A stretch of DNA of 64,000 nt, from NCBI GenBank assembly GCA_027061805.1, contig JAMOWA010000057.1:31830-95829 (forward strand), read 5' to 3'. Source of the stretch: Thermoanaerobaculia bacterium. Its GTDB lineage: Bacteria > Acidobacteriota > Thermoanaerobaculia > Thermoanaerobaculales > Sulfomarinibacteraceae. Shown in pieces: positions 45,523 to 54,216 of this stretch (positions are counted from its first letter, which is position 1; each line of letters opens with the position of its first letter). A program made the translations under genes and the position numbers. The notes beneath the pieces are model-generated. The model did not search any database and had not been told where the DNA came from. It was given only the letters and a program-made list of their open reading frames with translations.

Positions 45523-47856
45523 ATGCGTACCGTGCGGAAGCTGATGGCCCGGGCCCCTGCCCTGCTCCTGGTGGTACTGCCCGTGGCGGCTCTCGCCTCG
45601 GAGCCACCCGCCTGGCTCTCCGAAGCTCGCATCGCCACGCCCTATGACGTGGATCTCCCGGATTTCACCTGGGAGGCCGGCGTCGACCGCGCGGTGACCG
45701 ACGGTGCCACGGTGATCCTCGACTGGGTGGACGCCTCCGGCTCCTGGCGCGCCCTCTTCGAGCCCGAGCGGAGTGCGGGGCTCGTGGAGCTGGAACGGCG
45801 CGCCGCCTGGGTCCACAGACACCCGGGCGTCCGGTATCTGATCTACTACTCGCCCCTGGAATGGGTGAGCTGGGACGTGGACATGGACGGGGACGGCCGG
45901 GTGGATCCGGGCCGGGAGGAGGCCAGCCTCGCCCTCCAGCACCCGGACTGGGCCCAGACGGGGATCGACGGACGCGGGGCTGTCTTCTTCGGGACCATGC
46001 CGGACATGCCGTTCTGGGTGTGCCCCACCTGCGAGGACGTGTGGGTCACGCCGGCCCATCCCGGTTTCCGGACCCTCGTGATGGAGCAGGTCCGGCTCCT
46101 GGCGGCCACCTCGCTGGACGGCTTCTGGCTGGACGTCCCCTTCCTCAGGTCCGAGTTCGGGGAGGGATGGGTGGACCAGTGGCCCGACGTGGGGCCTGCG
46201 GCCCGCGCACTCTTCGCGTCGGCCACGGGCCACTCCCTTCCCGCTCCTCCCCTCACCCCCGACTGGACCAGCCCCGCCTGGACATCCTTCGTCCGGTGGC
46301 GGTACCGCCTGATCCGGGAGTTCCTCGACGAGATCCGGAGAACGGCCCTCACCGTGGATCCCTCCTTCGCACTCGTGGTGGAGAGCTCGGTGGGCCTCGG
46401 GCCGGAGCAGACCCAGACCGCCGCCAGCCCCGTGGATGTGCCGGGAGTTTCCCACACCACCGTCCACGAGGCTGGCGAGACCTTCCACGCCGTCCAGCGG
46501 AGTGTGTGGCTGCGCTACCTGGCCAGGCTCGCCGCATGGCGTCACCTGGACACCCGCCACGGCCAGCCCTCCTGGCTCCTGACCTACGCCGAGGCGGGAC
46601 GTCCCGAGACGGCCGACCTGGTGAGGACCCAGGCCGCCGCCACCGTCCTCTCGGGTTTCACATCCCATGTCTCGGGCAACGAGGGCATGGCGACTTCCGC
46701 GGACCCGGCCTTCCGGTCCGCACTCTTCTCCTGGATGGCCCGGTTCCGGCCCCTCCTCTTTCCCCGAGGTGCCCGGCCCCGCACCACCACCGCCCTGTAC
46801 TTTTCCAGGGACACGCTGGACTTCAGGGTCCGCGGCTCCTGGGAGCGCGGTGACGCCGCGGACGGCTTCCACGGCATGGCCATGATCCTCCTGGAGGGGC
46901 ACGTCCCCTTCGAGGTCATCTCGGACGGGCACCTCGACGAGCTCGACCGCTTCTCCACCCTCATCCTCCCCGGCGTGGAGGCCCTGAGCGACGTCCACGC
47001 CGGACTCATCCGGGACTGGGTCCGTGCGGGCGGACGTCTCCTGGCCACCGGTCTCACCTCGGCCTGGGACGGGAGGGGCCGGCCGCGGAACGACTTCGCC
47101 CTGGCCGATCTCTTCGGCGTACACCTGGCCTCGGTGGAGGAAGGAGACGAAAGGGTGTGGGAGACGGCACCGGGCGCCGGCCACTGCCTCTTCACACCCG
47201 CACCCCGGGAGCGGTGGTACTACTGGGCGGGCGCACCCTGGGCCGAATCGGGCGGCGATGATGCCGCCATGGGCCGGGAGCGGGACGCCGTCCTCACCCT
47301 CCTGGAGCGCCTGGATCCCGGGGCGGCACTGGCCACCGACGCCCCACGGGGGGTGCTGCTGCTTCCGTGGATCACCGGTGGGGGAGCGGTTCACCTGAGT
47401 GTCATCAACCTCGAAGGAACGGGGTACGGGGACGCCACCTCCGACCCCGTCACGTTCAGGGTCACCCTCCCCCGTCCGGCAACGCCCGACCCGCCAGCCG
47501 CCACCTGGCTTCCGTTTCTGGGCGAGCCGGCTCCCCTCGCAGCCGAGACCCGGACGTCACGAACCGCCACCTTCCGGATCACCACCCTTTCCGGCGGTGT
47601 TCTCGCTCTCGGTGGAATCCGGACCCTGCGGAGGCCTGCGGGACGGACGTGGCCGGGGGGGTTGCAGGGAGGGCGAAGCCCGACCGGAAAGGGCGGGGGA
47701 CGGCCTACGTCCCGCCCGCAGATCCCGCGGCACGAGGACCTTCGGAACCGCCGCACGACGCGAAGGAGCCGCCCTTCCGGGCGGCTCGATTCGTGTCGAA
47801 GTGGCGGGGCCGAAAAGAAAACCCTCGACCCCCGGCCTGACGGCCCTGCCCTCTGA
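45523..47856 (+). CDS. Secreted glycoside-hydrolase-like protein with repeat-derived tail
   Basis: 777 residues with a signal peptide (~25). Residues ~30-420 look like a TIM-barrel hydrolase: DWVDASGSW, RYLIYYSPLEW, LDGFWLDVPF and VVESSVG fall at strand ends. Residues ~470-560 resemble the beta-galactosidase trimerisation (amidotransferase-like) domain (STLILPGVEALSDVHAGLIRDWVRAGGRLLATG), followed by a beta-sandwich. True homology seems to end at GGIRTLRRPAG (~706). The last ~70 residues, Arg/Gly/Pro-rich, come from the 171-bp direct repeat at 47644 and are probably an accidental extension after loss of the normal stop. Substrate unknown. Confidence 0.7.
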   Translation: MRTVRKLMARAPALLLVVLPVAALASEPPAWLSEARIATPYDVDLPDFTWEAGVDRAVTDGATVILDWVDASGSWRALFEPERSAGLVELERRAAWVHRHPGVRYLIYYSPLEWVSWDVDMDGDGRVDPGREEASLALQHPDWAQTGIDGRGAVFFGTMPDMPFWVCPTCEDVWVTPAHPGFRTLVMEQVRLLAATSLDGFWLDVPFLRSEFGEGWVDQWPDVGPAARALFASATGHSLPAPPLTPDWTSPAWTSFVRWRYRLIREFLDEIRRTALTVDPSFALVVESSVGLGPEQTQTAASPVDVPGVSHTTVHEAGETFHAVQRSVWLRYLARLAAWRHLDTRHGQPSWLLTYAEAGRPETADLVRTQAAATVLSGFTSHVSGNEGMATSADPAFRSALFSWMARFRPLLFPRGARPRTTTALYFSRDTLDFRVRGSWERGDAADGFHGMAMILLEGHVPFEVISDGHLDELDRFSTLILPGVEALSDVHAGLIRDWVRAGGRLLATGLTSAWDGRGRPRNDFALADLFGVHLASVEEGDERVWETAPGAGHCLFTPAPRERWYYWAGAPWAESGGDDAAMGRERDAVLTLLERLDPGAALATDAPRGVLLLPWITGGGAVHLSVINLEGTGYGDATSDPVTFRVTLPRPATPDPPAATWLPFLGEPAPLAAETRTSRTATFRITTLSGGVLALGGIRTLRRPAGRTWPGGLQGGRSPTGKGGGRPTSRPQIPRHEDLRNRRTTRRSRPSGRLDSCRSGGAEKKTLDPRPDGPAL
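47644..47814. repeat. Direct repeat, copy 1
   Basis: 171 bp matching 47914-48084 with one visible difference (A for G near 47700), offset exactly 270. Contains a hairpin (GAGCCGCCC-TTCC-GGGCGGCTC, 47766-47787). Confidence 0.95.
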
Positions 47857-47878
47857 CACCTTGATGGACCCGATGCCC
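47802..47878 (-). pseudogene. tRNA-Asp remnant
   Basis: Beyond the direct repeat the sequence still aligns loosely with tRNA-Asp (ACCCTCGACC, CCGGC.TGACGG, TCTGAC), but T-arm and acceptor pairing are destroyed. A decayed duplicate of the gene at 48072-48148. Confidence 0.6.
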
Positions 47879-47913
47879 CCAGGGACTCGATTGTCGCGAG
47901 GATCTGCGGCCGG

Positions 47914-48084
47914 CGGACGTGGCCGGGGGGGTTGCAGGGAGGGCGAAGCCCGACCGGAAAGGGCGGGGGGCGGCCTACGTCCCGCCCGCAGATCCCGCGG
48001 CACGAGGACCTTCGGAACCGCCGCACGACGCGAAGGAGCCGCCCTTCCGGGCGGCTCGATTCGTGTCGAAGTGGCGGGGCCGAA
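47914..48084. repeat. Direct repeat, copy 2, covering the tRNA-Asp 3' end
   Basis: Second copy. Its last 13 bases are the acceptor/CCA end of tRNA-Asp. The hairpin at 48036-48057 lies directly downstream of the tRNA pair on the minus strand and probably ends that transcript. Confidence 0.95.
48036..48057 (-). terminator. Hairpin after tRNA-Asp
   Basis: Minus-strand transcript: GAGCCGCCC-GGAA-GGGCGGCTC then CCTTCGCG. Stem of 9 bp, no clear U-tract. Confidence 0.5.
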
Positions 48085-48148
48085 GGGACTCGAACCCTCG
48101 ACCTCCGGCGTGACAGGCCGGCGTTCTGACCAACTGAACTACGACCCC
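48072..48148 (-). tRNA. tRNA-Asp (GTC)
   Basis: 77 nt with encoded CCA. Acceptor GGGGTCG pairs with CGGCCCC, discriminator G. D-arm AGTTCAGTTGGT, anticodon loop CTGTCAC (GTC), T-loop GGTTCGAGTCC. Second in a transcript with tRNA-Val. Confidence 0.95.
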
Positions 48149-48165
48149 GCAGTCGTCGCGGCAGA

Positions 48166-48240
48166 TGGTGGGAGGTGGGGGACTTGAACCCACGACCCCC
48201 TGCGTGTAAGGCAGGTGCTCTGCCGCTGAGCTAACCTCCC
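48166..48240 (-). tRNA. tRNA-Val (TAC)
   Basis: 75 nt with encoded CCA. Acceptor GGGAGGT pairs with ACCTCCC, anticodon loop CTTACAC (TAC), T-loop GGTTCAAGTCC. First gene after the promoter at 48266-48294; 17 bases separate it from tRNA-Asp. Confidence 0.95.
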
Positions 48241-48265
48241 GAACGGTTCCACCGCTGGGAGCGTC

Positions 48266-48294
48266 ATCCTAGGGAAGTGTCCCCCCCTTGTCAA
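48266..48294 (-). promoter_or_regulatory. tRNA promoter
   Basis: Minus strand TTGACA (48294-48289), 17 bp, TAGGAT (48271-48266). The same bases read forward give TTGTCA (48288-48293), 17 bp, CATCAT (48311-48316), a plausible promoter for the stress-protein gene, so the two divergent -35 boxes overlap. Confidence 0.85.
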
Positions 48295-48350
48295 CCCCTC
48301 GTGGGAACGGCATCATGGAGGGGGTGCGCGACGCCCGATGGAGGTCACCC

Positions 48351-48818
48351 ATGCCCGAACCCCTGCCTTCCAGGATTCTCGTCCCCGTCGACGTCGGGGA
48401 CCCGCGGCGCCGCCCCTTCGAGATGGCGGTCCAGCTGGCACGGCTCAACGACGCCACGGTCATGCTGCTCGCGGTCATCGACGACACATTCCCCTACCCG
48501 GACATCTTTTCCTTCCACTCCCCCAACGAGGACTACTACAAGAGCCTTCGTGACCGGGCCCTGGAGACCCTGAGGGGCCTGGCCTCGGAGTCTCCCAGCA
48601 CCGTAAAGATCGACATGATCGTCTCCCGTGGCAAGCCGGCACGGGTGATCGTCGAGGTTGCCGAGGAGGAGAACGTCGACCTGATCATCATGCGGACCCG
48701 TGGAACCCGCGGGCTCGAGCATGCCATGTTGGGAAGCGTCGCGGACAAGGTGCTCCGCCTGACGCCCTGCCCGATCCTGATCATTCCGGACCACCCACGA
48801 ACGCGGAAGGGCAGATGA
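48351..48818 (+). CDS. Universal stress protein (UspA family)
   Basis: A 155-residue single Usp domain: RILVPVDVGDPRRRPFEMAVQLA start, and the ATP-binding end MRTRGTRGLEHAMLGSVADKVLRLTPCPILII, which matches the G-x2-G-x9-G-S/T pattern. ATG 48351 follows GGAGG by 6 bases; the frame is open 21 codons upstream without homology. Confidence 0.92.
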   Translation: MPEPLPSRILVPVDVGDPRRRPFEMAVQLARLNDATVMLLAVIDDTFPYPDIFSFHSPNEDYYKSLRDRALETLRGLASESPSTVKIDMIVSRGKPARVIVEVAEEENVDLIIMRTRGTRGLEHAMLGSVADKVLRLTPCPILIIPDHPRTRKGR

Positions 48819-48870
48819 GATCCACCGGATCCACCCGCATCCCGTCACAGGATGGTCTAAAGTGGACACC

Positions 48871-49968
48871 ATGAACGGCCCGGAAACGATCCAGCGCTTC
48901 AGCCGGTGGGTTGCATCACGCCCCTCGGGGACCGCTCGCCTGGTGTGGCGCGGCGGCACCCTCGTTCTCCACGTGGCCAGCGGCCGCGTTGTGGGCATCG
49001 AGGGACTCGACCCCGTCCCCCTGCGCCGCCTCGGCGCTCCGGCCGTCGACGGAAGCGACGCCCTCCAGGCGGCCATGGCGGTGGCGGCCAGCACCGGGAG
49101 ACCCGAGGCAGAAGCGGTGGGCCTGGTCAAGGAGATGATGGAGTCCAGCCTCAAGGCCTGGATGCTGGACCCGTTCCGGGAGCTGGAGCTCATCGATACC
49201 GAGCCGTCGCCCCCGGGCCAGCCCTCGATCTCTCTGCCTCACGTCCTGGTTGAGCTGGTCCTGGGGGACGGTGGAACCGAGCTCACTGACATTCTGCTCC
49301 CCGACCTGGACGTGGTTCTCCGCAGGTCGAAGGGATTCCTGGAAGGATACGCGGCCCTCGGGCTCACCGAGGAGGCCGATCTGGTGGCCGCCAAGATCAC
49401 GGGCCAGAGGACCGCCGAGGAAATTGCCTCACGATCACCCCATGACCGCCGCGAGGTCATCCGCCTGCTGGCGGCACTGACCGCGGCGGGTCTCCTCGAG
49501 CCGGTTCCGGTGGCCACCACCACCCAGGAGCCGCTGATGGTGGCTCCCCCGGACTTCCAGGACGTTCCGGAACGTTCGCGACGTCTCCCCGCGGGTCTTC
49601 TCGTGGGGCTCGTGGCACTCCTCGTCCTGATCCTGGTGGGGGTCGCCATGACGGCGCTGAAATCCAGAGCTGGAACCGGGCACGAGAAAGGACGGTGGGG
49701 CATCACCGTGGACTCCGGGTGCGAACCCGAGGACCTCCAGCGAATCCTCCGGAAGGCGGGCCGCTTTCCGGACGCCGTCCGTGCCATGCGAACGGATCCC
49801 GAGGACCAGGGCCCCTGCTGGCAGCTGGTCTTCGGAGACTTCCGTTCTCCCGGCGAGGCCGAGAGCGCCATCGCCTCCATCCCTTCACGGTTGCTCGGGA
49901 ACGACTTCGAGCCAAAGGTGACTCCCATCAGGGATGTCACCGGGGACAATGCAGGGAGATCGCCGTGA
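48871..49968 (+). CDS. Membrane protein with DUF4388-like and SPOR-like domains
   Basis: 365 residues. The N-terminal ~210 follow a DUF4388-like pattern (TARLVWRGGTLVLHVASGRVVGIEG, then helical TAEEIASRSPHDRREVIRLLAALTAAGLLEP), a signalling domain of Acidobacteria and Myxobacteria. One membrane helix (~237-258) and a periplasmic SPOR-like C-terminus (PCWQLVFGDFRSPGEAESAIASI) follow. It could link a cytoplasmic signal to the cell wall; that is inference. TAAAGT ends 8 bases before ATG 48871 (GTG 48862 is an alternative). Its TGA shares a base with the next ATG. Confidence 0.7.
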   Translation: MNGPETIQRFSRWVASRPSGTARLVWRGGTLVLHVASGRVVGIEGLDPVPLRRLGAPAVDGSDALQAAMAVAASTGRPEAEAVGLVKEMMESSLKAWMLDPFRELELIDTEPSPPGQPSISLPHVLVELVLGDGGTELTDILLPDLDVVLRRSKGFLEGYAALGLTEEADLVAAKITGQRTAEEIASRSPHDRREVIRLLAALTAAGLLEPVPVATTTQEPLMVAPPDFQDVPERSRRLPAGLLVGLVALLVLILVGVAMTALKSRAGTGHEKGRWGITVDSGCEPEDLQRILRKAGRFPDAVRAMRTDPEDQGPCWQLVFGDFRSPGEAESAIASIPSRLLGNDFEPKVTPIRDVTGDNAGRSP

Positions 49969-51536
49969 TGGATGCACCCGGAGGCAAGCTCGATCTCAGA
50001 CGGTCCAGGCCCCTTCCGGAGTTCATGGCGGTCGTGGCACGTCGCCAGTCCACCGGAATCCTGGCTGCCTTCTCCGAAGGGGCGCAACGGGAGATCCTCT
50101 TCGTGGACGGCGAGGTGCGTGCGGCCAGGTCGGACGTGGAGGAGGAGAAGCTGGGCTCGTGGCTCGTGCTCAGGGGACACATCAACGAGGACGAGAAGGC
50201 CCTCACATTGCTGAGCCAGGGATCGGGTGACACCCCGCCCCTGGGACACCTCCTCGTGACCCGGGGCTGTATCGACCAGGAGACCCTGGAGCACGAGCTG
50301 GCCGAGCTGGCCGTCACCATCATCCGGAGGGCGGCCGCCGCTTCCCGGGCCTTCTGCGAGTTCGTGGAGGGACGGACCGAGGGACAGCCCGACACGTTGC
50401 CGGACCTGACCACAACCGAGCTCATCCTGCTGGCAGCCCGGGAGTTCCGGAACGTGGAGGAGCTCAGGTCGGCACTGGAGCCCCTGGAGCAGATCGCGTG
50501 GCCCAGCGTGACGCTGGACACCCTGCTGGACGAGCTCTCGCTGACCCCCACCGAGGCCTTCTTCCTGAGCCGGCTCGACGGCACCCGCAGGCTGGAGGAG
50601 CTCATCCGTGTGGCCCCCGTCCCCGATGAGGAGGCCCTGGCCACGCTTTACGCCCTCAAGACGGCGGGTATCATCACCGTGGGTGACGCCCCGGCAGCGG
50701 GTCTGGCACCCCTTCCGAGCATCAACACCCAGCGAGGCGGCAGCGGGGAGCACATCGGCGTGGTGGACGAGGCCATGCTGAGCCCGGAGCAGCTCGCGGA
50801 ACGGGCACGTATCCTCGAGCTGGCCGACGAGGTGGCCCGGCTGGACCACTATGCCGCACTGAACCTCCCCCGCAAGGCGAAGGCGGACGAGGTGCAGGCC
50901 GCCTGGGAGCGCATCCAGGAGCAGTACTCGCCAGACCGCAGCCTCCAGCCCCACGTCCGGGACCTCCGGCCACAGCTCCAGACCATCCTGGACCGGGCCA
51001 GCGAGGCCCACGAGGTCCTGGCCAACCCCGTATCCCGCAAGCGATACAACAGGATCCTCGAGTCCCTGGAGGCCCAGCGCCAGAAGGAGCTGGAGGAGAT
51101 CAAGCAGCAGCACCAGGTCAGCCAGGAAGCTCGCAACCAGCTGGTGGAAGCCAACTTCAAGCGCGCCGACGAGCTCATCCATGAGGGGGAGCCCTACCTG
51201 GCGATCCAGCTTCTGGAGCAGGCGTGCCGCATGGATCCGAGACCAGCAGAGCTCCTCAAGCTGGCCCGGCTCCTCCTGCGGAACCCCCTGTGGAAGGACC
51301 GCGCGCTCAAGACGCTCCGCCGGGCCCTGGAGGTGGACCCCAACTTCGTGGACGCCTGGCTGGAGCTGGCGGAGTTCTGGCGTCGGCGGAACAATCCGGA
51401 ACGCCAGCGCAAGGCCCTGGAGAGGGCCCTGGCCGCCGACCCCGAGCACCCCCGCGCCTCCCAGATGTACCGCCAGCTGGTGGGCCAGCGGGAGCTCGAG
51501 CGGCTCCTGAGGCGCGCGAGGTCCCGGCAGCGATGA
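49968..51536 (+). CDS. DUF4388 protein with J-like and TPR regions
   Basis: 522 residues. An N-terminal DUF4388 domain (~1-115, TGILAAFSEGAQREILFVDGEVRAARS), a helical middle (~120-245, LDELSLTPTEAFFLSRLDGTRRLEELI), a J-domain-like helix pair (~293-326, HYAALNLPRKAKADEVQAAWERI) in which the HPD motif is replaced by SPD, and C-terminal TPRs (~400-515). Soluble; probably a scaffold partner for the membrane protein encoded just upstream (TGATG coupling). ATG 49968 or GTG 49965. Ends in a 4-bp overlap with the DUF4126 gene. Confidence 0.8.
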   Translation: MDAPGGKLDLRRSRPLPEFMAVVARRQSTGILAAFSEGAQREILFVDGEVRAARSDVEEEKLGSWLVLRGHINEDEKALTLLSQGSGDTPPLGHLLVTRGCIDQETLEHELAELAVTIIRRAAAASRAFCEFVEGRTEGQPDTLPDLTTTELILLAAREFRNVEELRSALEPLEQIAWPSVTLDTLLDELSLTPTEAFFLSRLDGTRRLEELIRVAPVPDEEALATLYALKTAGIITVGDAPAAGLAPLPSINTQRGGSGEHIGVVDEAMLSPEQLAERARILELADEVARLDHYAALNLPRKAKADEVQAAWERIQEQYSPDRSLQPHVRDLRPQLQTILDRASEAHEVLANPVSRKRYNRILESLEAQRQKELEEIKQQHQVSQEARNQLVEANFKRADELIHEGEPYLAIQLLEQACRMDPRPAELLKLARLLLRNPLWKDRALKTLRRALEVDPNFVDAWLELAEFWRRRNNPERQRKALERALAADPEHPRASQMYRQLVGQRELERLLRRARSRQR

Positions 51537-52084
51537 GGACCCTGGTCGCCGCGCTGGGGCTGGCCTCCGCAGCCGGGATCAACGCCTATGCGACGCTCCT
51601 CGTGCTGGGTCTCACCGTCCGGTTCGACCTGGTCCCGTTCGACTCGGACGTGGCGCAGTTCTTCGCCCGGACCTGGGTCCTCGTGGTGCTGGCCGTCCTG
51701 TACGCCGTGGAGTTCGTGGCGGACAAGGTCCCCGCAGTGGACCACGCCTGGGATGCGGTCCACACCTTCATCCGGCCCCTGGCCGGAGCGGCGGCAGCCG
51801 TGGCCGTGGTGGGTGGCCGGAGCGAGGGGTGGGTGGTGCTGGCCGCCGTTGTGGGCGGAGTCACCTCCCTGCTGTTCCATGGAGCCAAGGCCACGGGCCG
51901 GGTGGCCGTCACGGCCACGACAGCCGGCACCGGCAACATGCTGATCTCGTTGGCAGAGGACGCGCTGGCCATCGGGGGCTCCCTCCTGGCACTCCTCCTG
52001 CCCGTCCTGGCCGTGGTGCTCTTTCTCGTCCTTCTGATCTGGTTCCTCCGGATCCGGAGCCGGCGCCGTGCCGCTGCTGGTTGA
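51533..52084 (+). CDS. DUF4126 membrane protein
   Basis: 183 residues with about five hydrophobic segments. It starts with the family-like LGLASAAGINAYATLLVLGL and has an internal AVDHAWDAVHTFIRPLAGA loop. Function unknown. ATG overlaps the stop of the DUF4388 gene, and its C-terminus overlaps the start of the NYN gene by 17 bases, making a four-gene coupled run. Confidence 0.8.
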   Translation: MRTLVAALGLASAAGINAYATLLVLGLTVRFDLVPFDSDVAQFFARTWVLVVLAVLYAVEFVADKVPAVDHAWDAVHTFIRPLAGAAAAVAVVGGRSEGWVVLAAVVGGVTSLLFHGAKATGRVAVTATTAGTGNMLISLAEDALAIGGSLLALLLPVLAVVLFLVLLIWFLRIRSRRRAAAG

Positions 52085-52535
52085 CGGCAACAACCTCATG
52101 CACCGTCTCCCGGCCGGTTCCCGGGACCGGCGCGCGGTCCGCGACCAGGCCCTCGACCTGGTCCGCCGCCAGCAGGCCACCGTCACCGTCGTCTTCGACG
52201 GTCCCCCGCCACCGGGCTCCCCGGAACGGGAGAACCTGGGGCGGGTCACCATCCTCTACGCCGGCAGGCGCAGCGCCGACGACGTGATCGTCGGACTCGT
52301 CCCCCCGGGTTCCCGGGCCGCCGACTGGACCGTCGTCACGGACGACCGTGAGCTCGCCCGCAGGGTGAGGGAGCGGGGCGGGCGGACCCGGTCCCTTCAC
52401 TCCTGGCTCACCAGGAGGGAGGGACGCAGGAAGGCCTCCGGCTCCCCCGGCTTCGAGCCCAGGATGTCCTCCCGGGAGCTCGCCGAGTGGGAGGCGTACT
52501 TCGGCAGCCGAGGCGGCGACGACCAGGAGCCCTGA
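52068..52535 (+). CDS. NYN-domain (YacP/Rae1-like) ribonuclease-like protein
   Basis: A 155-residue PIN-fold NYN protein: LLVDGNNLMHR holds the first catalytic Asp, VVFDGPPPP the next strand, RSADDVIV a paired-acid motif and VVTDDRELARRVRERG the last Asp. Similar proteins are ribosome- or mRNA-associated nucleases. GTG 52068 lies inside the previous gene, so expression probably depends on its translation. Confidence 0.82.
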   Translation: MPLLVDGNNLMHRLPAGSRDRRAVRDQALDLVRRQQATVTVVFDGPPPPGSPERENLGRVTILYAGRRSADDVIVGLVPPGSRAADWTVVTDDRELARRVRERGGRTRSLHSWLTRREGRRKASGSPGFEPRMSSRELAEWEAYFGSRGGDDQEP

Positions 52536-52574
52536 GGTCCCCTCGCAACCCTCCCCATCCGGGGTCTCCGGTGG

Positions 52575-52580
52575 TACACT
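52575..52580 (+). promoter_or_regulatory. -10-like TACACT for the ALDH gene
   Basis: 40 bases before ATG 52620, leaving a leader with GAGGAGG. Confidence 0.4.
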
Positions 52581-52619
52581 CCCCGCCGCACTGGTGACGA
52601 CAACGACGAGGAGGACACC

Positions 52620-54152
52620 ATGACCGACACCAACAGCCTGCTCCGCGAGCTGGGAATCTCATCCGTCAACGACGGCGCCTGCACGGGCCAGTGGATCGCC
52701 ACGCCCGGCGGCCGCGAGCTGGTCTCGTACAACCCCGCCGACGGCTCCGCCATCGCCTCCGTGGTCCAGGCCGACGAGGCCGCCTACGAGAAGGTGATGG
52801 ACGCCGCCACGGAGGCCTTCCTGAAGTGGCGCATGATGCCCGCCCCCGAGCGGGGCCTGATCGTGCGCGAGCTGGGGGACGCCCTCCGCGAGAAGAAGGA
52901 GGCCCTGGGCCGCCTGGTCTCCCTGGAGATGGGCAAGATCCTCTCCGAGGGCCTGGGCGAGGTCCAGGAGATGATCGACATGTGCGACTTCGCCGTGGGC
53001 CTGTCCCGGCAGCTCTACGGCCTGACCATGCACTCCGAGCGGCCCCGCCACCGCATGTACGAGCAGTGGCACCCCCTGGGCGTGGTGGGCATCATCACCT
53101 CCTTCAACTTCCCCGTGGCGGTCTGGGCGTGGAACGCCGCCGTGGCCGCCGCCTGCGGCGACACCATGGTGTGGAAGCCCTCCTCCTCCACCCCGCTGAC
53201 AGCGGTGGCCGTGCAGAACATCGTGAACCCCATCATGGAGCGTCACGGACTGTCCGGCGTGTTCAACCTGGTCATCGGCTCGGGCTCCGTGGTGGGAGAG
53301 CGCATGATCAACGATCGCCGCCTGCCCCTCATCTCCTTCACCGGCTCCACCGAGATGGGGCGCCACGTGGGCGAGGCCGTGGCCCGCCGCTTCGGCCGCT
53401 CCATCCTGGAGCTCGGCGGCAACAACGGCGTCATCGTCATGGACGACGCCGACCAGGACCTGGCCCTGCGCGCCATCCTCTTCGCCGCCGCCGGCACCGC
53501 CGGCCAGCGCTGCACCACCCTGCGCCGCCTCTTCCTCCAGAAGGGCATCGCCCCCCGGATGATCGAGCGGCTCAGGAAGGCCTACGCCAGCATCACCATC
53601 GGCGACCCGCTCGACGAGAGCACCCTCATGGGGCCGCTGGTGGACGAGGCCGCCGTCCAGGCCTTCCTGGCCGCCATGGAGAAGATCCAGGCCGATCCAG
53701 GCACCGAGGTCCTCCACGGCGGCAACCGCATCGACCGGCCCGGCTTCTACGTGGAGCCCACGCTCGTGAAGACCCATCCGGAGCTCGAGATCGCCAAGGA
53801 GGAGACCTTCGCCCCCATCCTCTACATCTACGAGTTCGAGACCCTCGAGGAGGCCATCGCCATCCACAACGGCGTGGACCAGGGACTCTCCTCGGCCATC
53901 TTCACCTCCAACCTCTACCACGCCGAGACCTTCCTCTCCCACGAGGGCTCCGACTGCGGCATCGCCAACGTCAACATCGGCACCTCGGGCGCCGAGATCG
54001 GCGGCGCCTTCGGCGGCGAGAAGGACACCGGCGGAGGCCGCGAGGCCGGCTCCGACGCCTGGAAGGCCTACATGCGCCGCCAGACCTGCACCATCAACTG
54101 GGGCCGCGACCTGCCCCTGGCCCAGGGCGTGCACTTCGACGTGGACGCCTAG
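52620..54152 (+). CDS. ALDH7-type aldehyde dehydrogenase
   Basis: 510 residues close to the ALDH7/alpha-aminoadipic-semialdehyde dehydrogenase class (lysine breakdown). NAD-binding ITSFNFPVAVWAWN and VWKPSSSTPLTA, FTGSTEMGRHVG, general-base Glu in LELGGNNG, catalytic Cys in AGQRCTTLRR, and the ALDH7 tail GGGREAGSDAWKAYMRRQT. The natural substrate is inferred from class only. GAGGAGG precedes the ATG; a textbook terminator follows. Confidence 0.93.
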   Translation: MTDTNSLLRELGISSVNDGACTGQWIATPGGRELVSYNPADGSAIASVVQADEAAYEKVMDAATEAFLKWRMMPAPERGLIVRELGDALREKKEALGRLVSLEMGKILSEGLGEVQEMIDMCDFAVGLSRQLYGLTMHSERPRHRMYEQWHPLGVVGIITSFNFPVAVWAWNAAVAAACGDTMVWKPSSSTPLTAVAVQNIVNPIMERHGLSGVFNLVIGSGSVVGERMINDRRLPLISFTGSTEMGRHVGEAVARRFGRSILELGGNNGVIVMDDADQDLALRAILFAAAGTAGQRCTTLRRLFLQKGIAPRMIERLRKAYASITIGDPLDESTLMGPLVDEAAVQAFLAAMEKIQADPGTEVLHGGNRIDRPGFYVEPTLVKTHPELEIAKEETFAPILYIYEFETLEEAIAIHNGVDQGLSSAIFTSNLYHAETFLSHEGSDCGIANVNIGTSGAEIGGAFGGEKDTGGGREAGSDAWKAYMRRQTCTINWGRDLPLAQGVHFDVDA

Positions 54153-54175
54153 GCAGGCACCCGACACGACACCAC

Positions 54176-54203
54176 GGCGCCCCGGATACCCGGGGCGCCT
54201 TTT
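54176..54203 (+). terminator. Intrinsic terminator after the ALDH gene
   Basis: 10-bp stem GGCGCCCCGG-ATAC-CCGGGGCGCC followed by TTTT. Confidence 0.9.
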
Positions 54204-54216
54204 CGTGGGTCGGATC

